The notes beneath the pieces are model-generated. The model saw only the letters and a program-made list of their open reading frames with translations. It searched no databases and was not told where the DNA came from. From Levilactobacillus humaensis (GTDB lineage Bacteria; Bacillota; Bacilli; Lactobacillales; Lactobacillaceae): a stretch of 64,000 bases of DNA. The position numbers and the translations under genes were made by a program. Position 1 is the stretch's first letter. Each line of letters begins with the position of its first letter. Shown here piece after piece: positions 1 through 8,962 of this stretch. The stretch is from the NCBI RefSeq assembly GCF_024345185.1, contig NZ_BROB01000001.1:1-64000 (forward strand). Reading direction: 5' to 3'.

Positions 1-1
1 A

Positions 2-184
2 TTGGCGTACACCATTAGAGGTCTTCTGGGAACAGATGAGGTTCTAATAAGTGTTCGGATAATTCTTGCAATCTCCCATTTTGAAACGCCATTAGTAAAA
101 TTGACTAGTTGTCTTAGTTTGTTGCTAATGCTTGGAATTATTTCAGCAATTTTAAATGCCATTGTAAAAGGTAGGGATTATTAA
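2..184 (+). CDS. C-terminal fragment of a membrane protein, probably an ABC transporter permease (5' end outside window)
   Basis: The open frame enters from the left edge and stops with TAA at 182-184. Only about 60 residues are visible. They include one clear hydrophobic segment (about residues 36-56) ending in a short basic tail, as in the last membrane span of a permease. The TAA directly abuts the GTG of the next gene, so the two are translated as neighbours in one operon with a second permease, an ATPase and a membrane-anchored protein. A TTG at position 2 is unlikely to be the true start. Function is inferred from context only. Confidence 0.55.
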   Translation: MAYTIRGLLGTDEVLISVRIILAISHFETPLVKLTSCLSLLLMLGIISAILNAIVKGRDY

Positions 185-904
185 GTGACCAGATTGATGT
201 ATGTACAATTCAAATACTTAATGTCACATGTGCTTCAGCGTTTTTTATGGCTTACTGGCATTTACGTCGTGACGATTATTATCTTGAGTATACGATTTCA
301 TGCTTACAATTCTATTCTAGAAATGCCGACGAATGGTCCAAGCTTTGAAATGATTCAGGCCGGGCACCCCTACCTGCCTATTTTCTGGATGCTATTACTA
401 ACGTTACCCCTATTTATTGTAGGTGATAGTTTTAATCAAGTTCACCAAAAGTTACTGTCCCAAATTAAAGGCCAGAGATTCACCAAAAGTCAGGTAGGAC
501 TAGTCAATTTATCTTTTTTAATCTCACTAGTCTTAGGATACATTGGGGTAATCCAGCTAACCACGACACTAGTTGATCTCAACTCTCTAGGGTTCACTGA
601 CTTTTTAAAACACCATTTGATTGAACAGTATTTATCATTTAATTTTATCCTGTTTCTGTCACTACTATCGATTCTTGTCATTCAACAGTTGTGTGGCTGG
701 ATCAATAGAATCTTCCTCTTACTGGCACCAATACTTCTTGTTGTTTACACCGCCTTTTCGGTAAATAGGCTGAATCCCTTAAATCTGACAATGGCTACAA
801 GAAGAACGGTAATGCCGCAGACAGCAATTGTTGAACTGATAGTTGGTTCCCTACTGCTGTGTGTTGCGTATGTGTTAATCTATGGAAAATTTGAAATGAA
901 ATGA
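185..904 (+). CDS. ABC-2-like transporter permease, 239 aa
   Basis: A polytopic membrane protein with about six hydrophobic segments (near residues 18-38, 72-94, 106-130, 150-172, 178-198, 214-236). The start is GTG, directly following the stop of the preceding fragment, with a weak AGGG upstream. The ATPase gene begins 9 bases downstream, so this is probably the membrane half of the same exporter. Substrate unknown; the layout (two permease-like genes, one ATPase, one anchored accessory protein) resembles small peptide-export or self-immunity ABC systems, but no substrate peptide or biosynthetic gene is visible. The DNA is clearly more AT-rich than the housekeeping genes to the right. Confidence 0.65.
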   Translation: MTRLMYVQFKYLMSHVLQRFLWLTGIYVVTIIILSIRFHAYNSILEMPTNGPSFEMIQAGHPYLPIFWMLLLTLPLFIVGDSFNQVHQKLLSQIKGQRFTKSQVGLVNLSFLISLVLGYIGVIQLTTTLVDLNSLGFTDFLKHHLIEQYLSFNFILFLSLLSILVIQQLCGWINRIFLLLAPILLVVYTAFSVNRLNPLNLTMATRRTVMPQTAIVELIVGSLLLCVAYVLIYGKFEMK

Positions 905-913
905 GAGAAAATA

Positions 914-1549
914 ATGAACTTAATCGAGTTGACGAATGTCAGTAAAGTCATCAAGGGTCGGACATTGCTGGACAATGTCTCCCTGACTGTAAGAAAAGGT
1001 AGCATCACAACTTTAGAAGGAATCAACGGCTCTGGCAAAACCTTGATTCTAAAATCCATTTTAGGATTAATCAAAACGACTGGTGAAGTTAAGGTTAATG
1101 GTGAATTGGTATCAGTAAGCAGTCGATTCCCGGTTAGATCCGGTGCATTGATTGAATCTCCCAGCATCATAGAAGAATTTTCAGCATTTAAAAATCTTGA
1201 GCTCATTGCGAGATTACAAGGGCCTGTCAATGAAGACAGCATTCTACACTTACTGACTAAATTCGACTTGCCTACTGATAAAAAGAATCGGGTTAGAAAG
1301 TTTTCGCTAGGTATGAAACAAAAACTGGGTATCGCGCAAGCAATGTTAGGAAACTGTGAATTAATTGTCCTAGACGAACCCACTAATGCGCTGGATGAAG
1401 AAAGTATCCAGAAATTAACCACCTACATTCGTGAGATGAATGTGATGGGATCAACATTTCTAATTACATCTCACGATCGGGAATTTTTAGAAAACATCAC
1501 CTCACAGCGAATAAAGGTAAAGGCTGGCAAAGTAAATGAAGAAGCGTAA
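914..1549 (+). CDS. ABC transporter ATP-binding protein, 211 aa
   Basis: A complete single ABC ATPase. Walker A is GINGSGKT near residues 36-43, the signature is FSLGMKQKLGIAQ near 130, Walker B is LIVLDEPTNALD near 149-160, and the switch histidine lies in ITSHD near 184. The serine-then-leucine signature (SLGMKQ) is typical of the drug and peptide exporter subgroup that pairs with ABC-2 permeases. It presumably powers the permeases encoded just upstream. Its 3' end overlaps the next gene by 14 bases, suggesting translational coupling. Substrate not identifiable. Confidence 0.88.
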   Translation: MNLIELTNVSKVIKGRTLLDNVSLTVRKGSITTLEGINGSGKTLILKSILGLIKTTGEVKVNGELVSVSSRFPVRSGALIESPSIIEEFSAFKNLELIARLQGPVNEDSILHLLTKFDLPTDKKNRVRKFSLGMKQKLGIAQAMLGNCELIVLDEPTNALDEESIQKLTTYIREMNVMGSTFLITSHDREFLENITSQRIKVKAGKVNEEA

Positions 1550-2069
1550 TTTAACACTGTATAGTCTCATGGCCCTCGTAGCTTTGAGCTTAATCAGTCT
1601 AGGCGTTTGGCAATATACAAGAATAAACAATGGGCCTAAGCATCCTGTGAGTGAAAAAATATTTTCTCAAAACGAGTGGGTAAATGCCCCACAAGTTAGG
1701 TTCAAGGTTTTAAAGGTCGTGACGTCAACCGGTGCTGATGAAAAACGTGCTACTGTGACGATGCGAATTAAGCAATTGGCCCCCGGGAATTATGGGGCAA
1801 TAAAAGGGAACTCCAACATTCTCGAAAGCATTTGGATTAATATTCCGTATGGTTTTAGTAATATGAGTCAGTGGATGAAAAACGCCAACGGAACTCGCTA
1901 TACGATGAAGGAACTGGGCGATGGCAAAAGTAAGATTGCAAAATTCTATTTTACAACCCCTTCTGCTAATTATAAATACAGAAGTGCACCTGCTCGATTA
2001 AGCATTTTGATACCAGATAATGATAAATTTGAACACTTTACCAAGTATTCCATGTTGGTAGATTTGTAG
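1536..2069 (+). CDS. Membrane-anchored extracytoplasmic protein of unknown function, 177 aa
   Basis: The start codon lies inside the end of the ATPase gene. The protein begins KKRN, followed by one hydrophobic stretch (about residues 8-25) and no lipobox cysteine, so an uncleaved signal anchor with the remaining ~150 residues outside the membrane is most likely. The outer part is beta-rich looking (VRFKVLKVVTS, TVTMRIKQLA) without cysteines. I do not recognise the family. Its coupling to the ATPase suggests an accessory role in the same transporter, for example substrate binding or self-protection, but this is inference. Confidence 0.7.
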   Translation: MKKRNLTLYSLMALVALSLISLGVWQYTRINNGPKHPVSEKIFSQNEWVNAPQVRFKVLKVVTSTGADEKRATVTMRIKQLAPGNYGAIKGNSNILESIWINIPYGFSNMSQWMKNANGTRYTMKELGDGKSKIAKFYFTTPSANYKYRSAPARLSILIPDNDKFEHFTKYSMLVDL

Positions 2070-2087
2070 GAGCCAAGTGATGTCGAT

Positions 2088-2134
2088 AAAATGACCCCCT
2101 GAACTGGAGAAGATCCAATTCAGGGGGTCATTTT
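2088..2134. terminator. Strong bidirectional intrinsic terminator
   Basis: Twenty-base arms (2088-2107 and 2115-2134) pair with only one G-U position around a 7-base loop. The stem starts with AAAA and ends with TTTT, so it has a U-tract in both directions. It separates the plus-strand ABC operon from the convergent dfrA gene, and its 3' arm ends 6 bases from the dfrA stop. Confidence 0.95.
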
Positions 2135-2140
2135 ATTGGC

Positions 2141-2641
2141 TTATTTCACTGAATAGCGCTGGTATTGTTCGAACCGATACTCATAAGGATTCTTCTCGTT
2201 TCGGACGCCAGGCTGCGTCGCAGTCAACTTGAATTGACTATAATCAATCGCGGGCATCCAGGTATCCCCGGCAAAGTCAGCCTCAATCACGGTGCGATAG
2301 AGCTGATCGACATCGGGCAGTAAGGCTTCAAAGATCTGGGCCCCACCCACGACGAAGAGCTTGTCTTGCCGATGGGTTGCGGCATACTGCCGAACGGCAT
2401 CGATGCTATCAAGCACGATGACCTCTGCGGGAAAGTTGGTACGGTCCTGGTGAGTGATCACGATATTTTGGCGATTGGGTAACGGCCGGCCAAACGAGGC
2501 ATAGGTCCGTGACCCTGCCAAAATGGTGTTCCCGGTCGTCACGGTCTTGAAGAAATGCATGTCGGCCGGCAGATGCCAAGGGAGCTGGCCATTTTGGCCG
2601 ATAACGCCCTGGTTACCCTCCGCCCATAAGAAGATCAGCAT
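2141..2641 (-). CDS. dfrA: Dihydrofolate reductase
   Basis: Reduces dihydrofolate to tetrahydrofolate with NADPH in the cytosol, regenerating the cofactor consumed by thymidylate synthase encoded immediately upstream. The 166-residue length is normal. The N-terminal FLWAEGNQGVIG strand, the LPWHLPAD segment carrying the catalytic Asp (residue 27; the preceding residue is Ala instead of the more usual Asp), ILAGSRTYASFG and the FVVGGAQIF cofactor loop are all present. The gene starts 17 bases after thyA, so the two form a folate/dTMP operon. It ends at the bidirectional terminator. Confidence 0.96.
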   Translation of the reverse strand: MLIFLWAEGNQGVIGQNGQLPWHLPADMHFFKTVTTGNTILAGSRTYASFGRPLPNRQNIVITHQDRTNFPAEVIVLDSIDAVRQYAATHRQDKLFVVGGAQIFEALLPDVDQLYRTVIEADFAGDTWMPAIDYSQFKLTATQPGVRNEKNPYEYRFEQYQRYSVK

Positions 2642-2658
2642 AGGTGGGTCCTCCTGTC

Positions 2659-3609
2659 TTAGACGGCCACAGGGGCCTTAATTGCGGGTGCTGGGTCGTA
2701 ACCTTCGACCTTGATGTCGTGCATGTCGTAATCGAAGATACTGGACTTATCTGGATTCAGCCACAGCTTAGGCGCCGCTTTCGGCGTCCGTGCCAGCTGG
2801 GTCTTAACCTGTTCGATGTGATTGCTGTAAATGTGGGCATCACCCAAGGTGTGGACAAAGTCACCGACCTCGAGGCCAACCTCCTTGGCAATCAAGGACG
2901 TTAGCAGTGCATAACTGGCGATGTTGAACGGCACCCCAAGGAAGATGTCCCCACTCCGTTGGTAGAGCTGACAGCTCAGTTTACCGTCATTGACGTAGAA
3001 CTGGAACAGCGTGTGACAAGGTGGCAAGGCCATGGAAGGCACGTCGGCGGGATTCCAAGCTGAAACGATCATCCGTCGAGAATCAGGATGCGTTCGCAAC
3101 GTCTGAATCACATTGGCCAACTGGTCAATCGTTTCGCCGTTGTGTCCCTGCCAGGCACGCCATTGACTCCCATAAACCAAGCCGAGATCACCGTAGTGGT
3201 CCCCGAAGGCTTGATCGTTTAAGATTCGGTCGTCAAAGGCCTTCTTCTCGGCCTGGTACTGGTCATTGAAGTCGGAATCGACGAGTGAACGCCGTCCGAA
3301 GTCGGTCATGTCAGGACCATGGTAGTCGGGGCTCTCGATGAACCGTTGAAAGGCCCATTCGTCCCAGATATGGTTGTGATGCTGGAGGAGAAAACGAATA
3401 TTGGTATCCCCCTTTAAAAACCAGAGTAGTTCCGATTTGATAAGGCCGAAGGGAACCTTCTTCGTGGTTAAGAGTGGAAAGCCTTCTTGCAGGTTGAATC
3501 GCATCTGGTAACCAAACAAACTGATGGTCCCAGTCCCCGTTCTATCGGTTTTCTGGTGACCTTCCGTCAAAACAGTTTTGGCAAGGTTGAGGTATGCCTC
3601 TTCTAACAT
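2659..3609 (-). CDS. thyA: Thymidylate synthase
   Basis: Methylates dUMP to dTMP using methylene-tetrahydrofolate. The start is the ATG at 3609, preceded by AAGGAG that overlaps the end of the ABC-F gene; an in-frame extension upstream is not needed. The protein has 316 residues, the size of the Lactobacillus casei enzyme, including the extra ~50-residue insert (about residues 90-140) found in that type. The catalytic Cys falls at residue 198 in PPCHT, and the [10 protein letters not shown] segment binds the dUMP phosphate. Downstream dfrA recycles its dihydrofolate product. Confidence 0.97.
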   Translation of the reverse strand: MLEEAYLNLAKTVLTEGHQKTDRTGTGTISLFGYQMRFNLQEGFPLLTTKKVPFGLIKSELLWFLKGDTNIRFLLQHHNHIWDEWAFQRFIESPDYHGPDMTDFGRRSLVDSDFNDQYQAEKKAFDDRILNDQAFGDHYGDLGLVYGSQWRAWQGHNGETIDQLANVIQTLRTHPDSRRMIVSAWNPADVPSMALPPCHTLFQFYVNDGKLSCQLYQRSGDIFLGVPFNIASYALLTSLIAKEVGLEVGDFVHTLGDAHIYSNHIEQVKTQLARTPKAAPKLWLNPDKSSIFDYDMHDIKVEGYDPAPAIKAPVAV

Positions 3610-3622
3610 GCTGGTCGTCTCC

Positions 3623-5515
3623 TTAGTCGGCGTATTCGCTGAGATATTCCCAGCGAGCCATCTTTTCATCGAGCTGTTGATCTAATTGGTCTAGTTGCTG
3701 TTGCAGATCGGCTAACTTGTCATAGTTGGCGCCATTGGCATTCATGGCGTCCTTAACCTGTGATTTCTGGTCTTCCAGGCCATCGATGACGCCTTCGATA
3801 CCTTCCCATTCCTTCTGTTCCGCGTAGGTCAGCTTGACCTTCTTCTTAGGTTTGTCAGGGGTTTCTTTTGCGACAGGCTTGGGTGCTTTCTTTTCGGTTG
3901 TCTGTGCCTTATCGGCCTTCAGACGGTCGTTCAGGTACGTACTGAATCGGCCGGAATACCGGTCAATCTGGGCGTTCCCATTGAATATCAGAAGCCGATC
4001 GGCCACCTTGTCCAGGAAGTAACGGTCATGGGAAACCGTAATAACGGTGCCGGCAAATTGTGAAATGTAATCTTCCAAAACGGTCAAGGTCCCAATATCG
4101 AGATCATTAGTTGGTTCGTCTAACAGTAAGACGTTTGGCTGTTCCATGAGCAGTTTCAACAGGTAGAGCCGGCGTTTCTCCCCACCGGATAATTTGCGAA
4201 TCAGGGTCCCATGCATGAAGCGTGGGAACAGGAATTGTTCCAGGAGATCCGTGACACTGACGGCGTTCCCATCCTTATCCGTGACTGTTTGGCCAACTTC
4301 GGAAAGGTAGTTAATCATCCGCTTATCTTCCGGAATGGGTTCGATCTGTTGCGTATAGTAAGCCATCTTGACGGTTTCGCCGATGGACACCGTTCCGGAA
4401 TCCAGTGGCAGCCGCTGGGCGATGACATTTAAGAGGCTGGATTTGCCGGCCCCATTGTCGCCACTGATCCCGATGCGTTCGCCGGCCTGAATCAAGTCGC
4501 TGAAGTCATTGAGAATGTGGTGACCACCGAGATCCAGTGAAGCCTCTTTGAGTTCGATGACCTTCTTCCCAAGACGTTGTTGACCTAAGGAAATGGCAAC
4601 ATTGTGCTGTACCTGACGGGTACCCACATTGTCTTCCAGATCGTTAAAGCGGTTGATCCGGGCCTGTTGCTTGGTTGAACGGGCTTGCGCCCCGGCCTTC
4701 ATCCAGGCTAATTCCTGTTGATAGAGTCGCTGCTGCTTACGATCCGCAACGGCTTCCTGGTTGACCCGTTCGGCCTTCTCTTGAACGTAATCCTGGTAGT
4801 TCCCAGGATATTGGTAGAGTTTCCCGAAGTCGAGTTCCCAGATCTGATTGGCAACTTGATCCAAGAAATACCGGTCATGGGTCACGACGAGTAAGGCCCC
4901 TTTGTAGGCACTCAGATACTGTTGGAGCCAGGCAATGGAATCGAAGTCCAAGTGGTTGGTCGGTTCGTCTAACAGGAGTAGATCTGGCGATTGGATCAGC
5001 ACTTGTGCCAAGCCAACCCGCTTAATTTGGCCCCCGGACATGGTCTTAATCGACTGGGAGAGGTCTGTTATCTTCAATTGTGTCAGGATAGTCTTGACGT
5101 CACTCTCGGCCGTCCAGGCGTCCTCTTCGTTCATCTGAGCCTCAGCATCCAGATAGCGTTGAAGGGCCTTTTGATCCTCTGGGTGAGCCCCATAGGTGGC
5201 CAGAGCGGCTTCATAACGCCGAATGGTCTTAAAGACGGGTTGGTCTCCAGAAAAGACGGCGTCCATGACCGTTAAGTTCTCATCGAGAGCAGGTTTTTGG
5301 GTGAGGTAACCGATGCTGTATTCCTTAGGGGTGTCGATCACCCCTGTTTGGTCATTGCTGACGCCGGCTAGGGTGTCCAATAACGAGGTTTTCCCACTCC
5401 CGTTAACCCCAATCAGACCAATACGGTCGTGTTCATTAATGATGAAATTCAAATTATCAAAAAGTACTTTTTCACCATAGGTTCGGTGTAAATTCTCTCC
5501 ACGTAAGGTTTGCAT
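3623..5515 (-). CDS. ABC-F family ATPase, Uup-like
   Basis: A soluble protein with two ABC domains and no membrane segments, hence a ribosome-acting ABC-F factor rather than a transporter. Walker A motifs are GVNGSGKTS (near residue 36) and GDNGAGKSS (near 350). Signatures are [13 protein letters not shown] and [12 protein letters not shown], and Walker B motifs are [12 protein letters not shown] and [13 protein letters not shown] basic helical linker follows domain 1, and a charged C-terminal tail (about 540-630) looks like the Uup coiled-coil DNA/ribosome-binding domain. It lies between cca and thyA, whose ribosome-binding site overlaps its stop. Confidence 0.92.
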   Translation of the reverse strand: MQTLRGENLHRTYGEKVLFDNLNFIINEHDRIGLIGVNGSGKTSLLDTLAGVSNDQTGVIDTPKEYSIGYLTQKPALDENLTVMDAVFSGDQPVFKTIRRYEAALATYGAHPEDQKALQRYLDAEAQMNEEDAWTAESDVKTILTQLKITDLSQSIKTMSGGQIKRVGLAQVLIQSPDLLLLDEPTNHLDFDSIAWLQQYLSAYKGALLVVTHDRYFLDQVANQIWELDFGKLYQYPGNYQDYVQEKAERVNQEAVADRKQQRLYQQELAWMKAGAQARSTKQQARINRFNDLEDNVGTRQVQHNVAISLGQQRLGKKVIELKEASLDLGGHHILNDFSDLIQAGERIGISGDNGAGKSSLLNVIAQRLPLDSGTVSIGETVKMAYYTQQIEPIPEDKRMINYLSEVGQTVTDKDGNAVSVTDLLEQFLFPRFMHGTLIRKLSGGEKRRLYLLKLLMEQPNVLLLDEPTNDLDIGTLTVLEDYISQFAGTVITVSHDRYFLDKVADRLLIFNGNAQIDRYSGRFSTYLNDRLKADKAQTTEKKAPKPVAKETPDKPKKKVKLTYAEQKEWEGIEGVIDGLEDQKSQVKDAMNANGANYDKLADLQQQLDQLDQQLDEKMARWEYLSEYAD

Positions 5516-5541
5516 ACTGTCTTCACTCTCTTAGTTTAGAT

Positions 5542-6735
5542 TCAGTTGGTAGTAACTTGTTTAATTAGCGCTGCGGCGTCGTTAGATAACTGTCCCGTGA
5601 CGACTTGAAATTCGAGATCACCGAGGCTCGCTCCCAATTGGGGTCCGGGTTGAATCCCTGCTTTCATGAGATCGCGTCCCGTGACGGCTAATTGTTTTTT
5701 ATCATGAATGGGTAGTGCGGCGTAGGCCTGTGTTAGTTCGGTCTCACGATCGGGAGCGCCAAGGATGACGGCGACTTCATTAGCTCGTGCCAAATTAGCG
5801 CCACCCTGGTAAAGTTGCCAGGCATTGAGCTCCCCTTGGCGAAGGCGTTGTGCCATCTGGCTGGCATTCTGAACGATGGCGATGGTCTGATTGGCCGTCT
5901 TCCAGTGTTTCAGAAATGGGGAAACTTCAGCGACTGGCAAGTCGAATTGCGTGGCGAGCAGTGTCCAAGCAGTCTCGGCATCACTGACCCCACTGGTCAG
6001 GCGTTGCGTCAAATCAGTTAAGGCGGCCTCATGCGTCGCAAAGTCCGGACAATGTTGCCACAAGCCTGTCTCCATGAACGGTTTCAGTCCCCGTTGTGGT
6101 GTCCGACCCGTGAAGAGTTTGAGAAGTTCGACTTGAGTCCGTTCAACGGCAATTTTAGCAAGTAGTTCGGCGTGATCGGTGATGGCCGCCAAAGTTGGTT
6201 CAACAATGTTAAAGTCGAGTTGACTTGCGAAGCGGACAGCTCGCATCATGCGCAAGGCATCTTCGTGGAACCGTTCCTGAGGATCGCCCACAGCGCGAAT
6301 TTGATGATTTTTCAGGTCGCCGAGGCCGTCGAAAAGATCAATGATTTGGCCGTCTTCCTTCATTGCCAAGGCATTGATGGTAAAGTCTCGGCGCTTGAGA
6401 TCTTCTTCCAATGAGCGAACGAAGGTTACTTGGTCCGGTCGCCGGAAATCGGTATAGGTTGACTCCGACCGAAAAGTCGTCGTTTCATAGCCGGTTCCGT
6501 GGTCTAAAATCATAACCGTTCCGTGTTCGATACCGGTATCGACGGTGCGGTGAAAGAGCCCCTTTATCTCATTAGGATAGGCACTAGTGGCGATATCAAC
6601 GTCGTGAATGGGTTTCCCTAAAATGGTGTCACGGACACTGCCGCCAACGAAGTAGGCTTCGTAGCCCGCGCGTTCAATAGTTTGTAAGACGGGCCGTGCC
6701 AGCTCGAATTCCTGTGGTAAGTGGGTCAATTGCAT
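5542..6735 (-). CDS. cca: CCA-adding tRNA nucleotidyltransferase
   Basis: Adds or repairs the 3' CCA end of tRNAs without a template. I place the start at ATG 6735 (protein begins MQLTHLPQEF), preceded by GAAAGGTGA; the in-frame extension to 6906 has no family similarity. The 397 residues match class II enzymes of Firmicutes. The nucleotidyltransferase core shows VGGSVRDTILG with HDVDIATSAYP carrying the metal-binding aspartates, then RRDFTINALA and the ERFHEDALRMMRAVRFA nucleotide-selection segment. It precedes the ABC-F gene by 26 bases. Confidence 0.95.
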   Translation of the reverse strand: MQLTHLPQEFELARPVLQTIERAGYEAYFVGGSVRDTILGKPIHDVDIATSAYPNEIKGLFHRTVDTGIEHGTVMILDHGTGYETTTFRSESTYTDFRRPDQVTFVRSLEEDLKRRDFTINALAMKEDGQIIDLFDGLGDLKNHQIRAVGDPQERFHEDALRMMRAVRFASQLDFNIVEPTLAAITDHAELLAKIAVERTQVELLKLFTGRTPQRGLKPFMETGLWQHCPDFATHEAALTDLTQRLTSGVSDAETAWTLLATQFDLPVAEVSPFLKHWKTANQTIAIVQNASQMAQRLRQGELNAWQLYQGGANLARANEVAVILGAPDRETELTQAYAALPIHDKKQLAVTGRDLMKAGIQPGPQLGASLGDLEFQVVTGQLSNDAAALIKQVTTN

Positions 6736-6972
6736 GTTTTCCGTCACCTTTCCAGCCGATAGTAGTCGGTAATGCTCTATATGCCAGTCTAACAGATTCG
6801 GCCGCAGAATTGAATTCAAAGACGGGGTCGTTTTGACTGAACTGGGCCGACTGTTGTTTAGGGGTTGCAACCGCGGGTTTTGCGGTTGTGATTCTAAAAA
6901 TGCCATAGGTTAAAGTAATTATTGTGTTATGACTTATTAAAAAAGATGACCTACTCGGCCACCCTTTTGTTC

Positions 6973-8235
6973 TTAATCTTCTTGATAACCTTCTAACATC
7001 AAGGCCATCTCTTCATCATCTGGGACAACCTTCAGATAAGCCTCGAGTAGTTTCACGACTTGGTCGGTAGCCCCTTCCTCACGGTAAAAGTAAATGGCTG
7101 GCTTTAAGAAGTCGGCCTGATCCATAAAGAATGGTGTCGCAGCATCGTAGTACTTTCGTGCCGCGTCATAATCCTCTTGATTTAACGCCGTCACTGCCAG
7201 GTTCCAGTATAATTGTGGGTCGGCATCCTCACTCGCCAAATAAGGCTTGGCAAGTTCAGCATTCTCGTCCCAACGCTCCTGCTTCACATAAAGGTTACTG
7301 AGCTGAATCACGGCACCTAAGTCCTCGCTATCCAGTTCATGTCCCTTCTTCAGGTAACGTTCAGCGAGCTTCTCATCGTCCAATTTTGTGGCCACGTGAG
7401 CCGCCTGGAGCCAGAGCTTCTCGTTATACTGGTCAACACCCAAACCTTCCTGGAGGCTCTTCAGGGCCTCAGGAAGCCGGTTCTCGTCCTCTAGGGCTTG
7501 TCCCAGATAAGGATAGAGTGACGTGTAATGCGGATCACTATCCTTTAATTCGTTAAATAAGTTAATCGCCGTTGCCCGTTCCTTCAATTGCAGGTAGGTA
7601 AATGCCGTTTCAAATTTGACATCCGGGGTCATATCACCTGGATGAATCTGTTTGAGATAGCCGATGGCTTGCTCAAATCGGCCCGCGTTGGCATAAGCGA
7701 CCCCTAGCCGTTCCACCAGGTTAACCTGTGAGAGCGACGTCGTGCCACTGGTGATCAGGTCGAGGTACAAGGGAATAGCCTTCCGAAATTCACGCATGGT
7801 GAAGTACAATTCGGCCAGAGCAAAGGTAATCACCGGCTCGTCTGGGGCCAATTTCTTCGCCGTCAGGAGCTTCTGCTCGCTCACCTCAAAGAGCTCTTGG
7901 GTCTGATACAAGTCGGCGGCAACCATCAAGGATTCCACATAGGCCGGTGAATCCGGGTTGACCTGGTTCAAATAGTCCAGGGCTTCGTCATTTTTATCTT
8001 CATCAATCGCAATATCTGCTAAGTTCGTTCGTAGCTCATCCTCGTCCGGATACTTCTTCAAAAGTTTCTCATAGATGCGTCGGGACTGGTTCAGAAAGCC
8101 CAGTGAGTAGAGTTCCTCCGCCAAACTGAATAAGGTATCATCGTCGTCATGACGCAGCGACAAGGCATACTGCTTTTTGAAATCCTCGAGCTGCCCCTTT
8201 TCCAATTGGTCAAGTGCTGTTTGTGCGTAACTCAT
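6973..8235 (-). CDS. Tetratricopeptide-repeat protein, 420 aa
   Basis: An all-helical acidic soluble protein made of about eleven tandem TPR-like units covering nearly its whole length. Typical unit consensus is visible, for example A-L-Y near 50-60, LAELYFTMREFRKAI near 140 and WNLAVTALNQEDYDAARKYY near 345. Start ATG 8235 follows GGAGGCGGGTT. No enzymatic domain is seen; TPR arrays usually mediate protein contacts. The location next to hup and der matches a TPR protein of the YpiA type conserved in lactobacilli. The partner is unknown. Confidence 0.85.
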   Translation of the reverse strand: MSYAQTALDQLEKGQLEDFKKQYALSLRHDDDDTLFSLAEELYSLGFLNQSRRIYEKLLKKYPDEDELRTNLADIAIDEDKNDEALDYLNQVNPDSPAYVESLMVAADLYQTQELFEVSEQKLLTAKKLAPDEPVITFALAELYFTMREFRKAIPLYLDLITSGTTSLSQVNLVERLGVAYANAGRFEQAIGYLKQIHPGDMTPDVKFETAFTYLQLKERATAINLFNELKDSDPHYTSLYPYLGQALEDENRLPEALKSLQEGLGVDQYNEKLWLQAAHVATKLDDEKLAERYLKKGHELDSEDLGAVIQLSNLYVKQERWDENAELAKPYLASEDADPQLYWNLAVTALNQEDYDAARKYYDAATPFFMDQADFLKPAIYFYREEGATDQVVKLLEAYLKVVPDDEEMALMLEGYQED

Positions 8236-8263
8236 AACCCGCCTCCATTTAATCTGCTTGTTA

Positions 8264-8288
8264 GGTGTAGCACTGCCACGGCTACACC
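8264..8288 (-). other. Perfect 8-bp hairpin in the 5' leader of the TPR gene
   Basis: GGTGTAGC (8264-8271) pairs with GCTACACC (8281-8288) around a 9-base loop, about 29 bases upstream of the TPR start codon. There is no adjacent U-tract on either strand, so it is not a canonical terminator. It could be a leader structure or an operator palindrome. Nothing else recognisable lies in 8289-8390. Confidence 0.4.
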
Positions 8289-8390
8289 CGTTTCATTAAA
8301 TTCTCTAAAATTCGCAACGCATTTAATTATACGCAATCCCAGCAAACATGGAAACTATAAACACTCAGTCCAGCACAAATTTTGGACAAT

Positions 8391-8422
8391 AAAAAACCAG
8401 ACCGACAAAAGTCGACCTGGTC
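8391..8422 (-). terminator. Intrinsic terminator of hup
   Basis: On the minus strand, arms CCAGGTCGAC and GTCGGTCTGG pair (with G-U) around TTTT, followed by a run of six T. It lies 28 bases beyond the hup stop codon. Confidence 0.9.
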
Positions 8423-8449
8423 CTTTACCGATTAAATAATGAAGAGTCA

Positions 8450-8725
8450 TTATTTAACAGCATCCTTTAAAGCTTTACCTGGCTTGAATGCAGGTACTTT
8501 GCTTGCAGGGATTTGGATTTCTTGTCCAGTTTGTGGGTTACGGCCCTTACGAGCTGCACGTTCACGAACCTCAAAGTTACCAAAGCCGATCAATTGAACC
8601 TTTTCGCCTTTAGCTAACGTTGCTTGGACAGAATCGAAGACTGCATCAACTGCAGCCGTTGCGTCTTTTTTAGTTAAACCAGTTGCAGTTGCAACGTCGC
8701 TAACCAATTGTGCTTTGTTTGCCAT
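8450..8725 (-). CDS. hup: HU family DNA-binding protein
   Basis: Nucleoid-associated histone-like protein that bends and compacts DNA as a dimer. The start is the ATG at 8725 ([12 protein letters not shown]) with an excellent GGAGGTG seven or so bases upstream; seven in-frame codons before it overlap that site. The 91 residues are the normal size. The helical N-terminal half is followed by [18 protein letters not shown] and the flexible DNA-binding arm with [17 protein letters not shown]. Monocistronic, with its own strong promoter (8835-8863), leader hairpin and terminator. Confidence 0.97.
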   Translation of the reverse strand: MANKAQLVSDVATATGLTKKDATAAVDAVFDSVQATLAKGEKVQLIGFGNFEVRERAARKGRNPQTGQEIQIPASKVPAFKPGKALKDAVK

Positions 8726-8789
8726 GTTTGAATTCACCTCCTGCAAAGAAGATTAGATGATTACCATCTAGGTCATTTTTGAGTGGTCC

Positions 8790-8826
8790 AAAAATGATGA
8801 AACAAATACGGTCAGCCGCATCATTT
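8790..8826 (-). other. 5' leader hairpin of hup mRNA with a T-run
   Basis: On the minus strand AAATGATG and CATCATTT (8819-8826 and 8792-8799) pair over an 19-base loop and are followed by TT, giving a run of five T. It begins within a few bases of the expected transcription start for the promoter at 8835-8863. It may act as a 5' stabilising stem or a weak attenuator. Function inferred only from position. Confidence 0.45.
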
Positions 8827-8834
8827 CTTAATCA

Positions 8835-8863
8835 AAGATAGCACAGGAAGCCTTATATGACAA
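8835..8863 (-). promoter_or_regulatory. SigA-type promoter of hup
   Basis: TTGTCA (8858-8863) and TATCTT (8835-8840) are separated by exactly 17 bases. It lies about 110 bases upstream of the hup start codon, leaving a long leader for such a highly expressed gene. Confidence 0.7.
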
Positions 8864-8934
8864 GGGATAACGGCATTTTTTAGTAATAAAACGTCGAATA
8901 TTAAGAGTTTTCGGTGAAAACTCACCAAAATCCC

Positions 8935-8953
8935 CCTTAGACCCGGTCTAAGG
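8935..8953 (-). terminator. Hairpin downstream of der, probable terminator
   Basis: CCTTAGACC and GGTCTAAGG form a GC-rich stem 10 bases past the der stop. On the minus strand it is followed by GGGGATTTT, a weak U-tract, so termination may be partial. Confidence 0.6.
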
Positions 8954-8962
8954 CCCTTTGTC

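Noticed and set aside
880-1422. Long minus-strand frame (180 codons) opposite the ABC ATPase
   Set aside because: Antisense to a complete ATPase with all motifs, without a ribosome-binding site.
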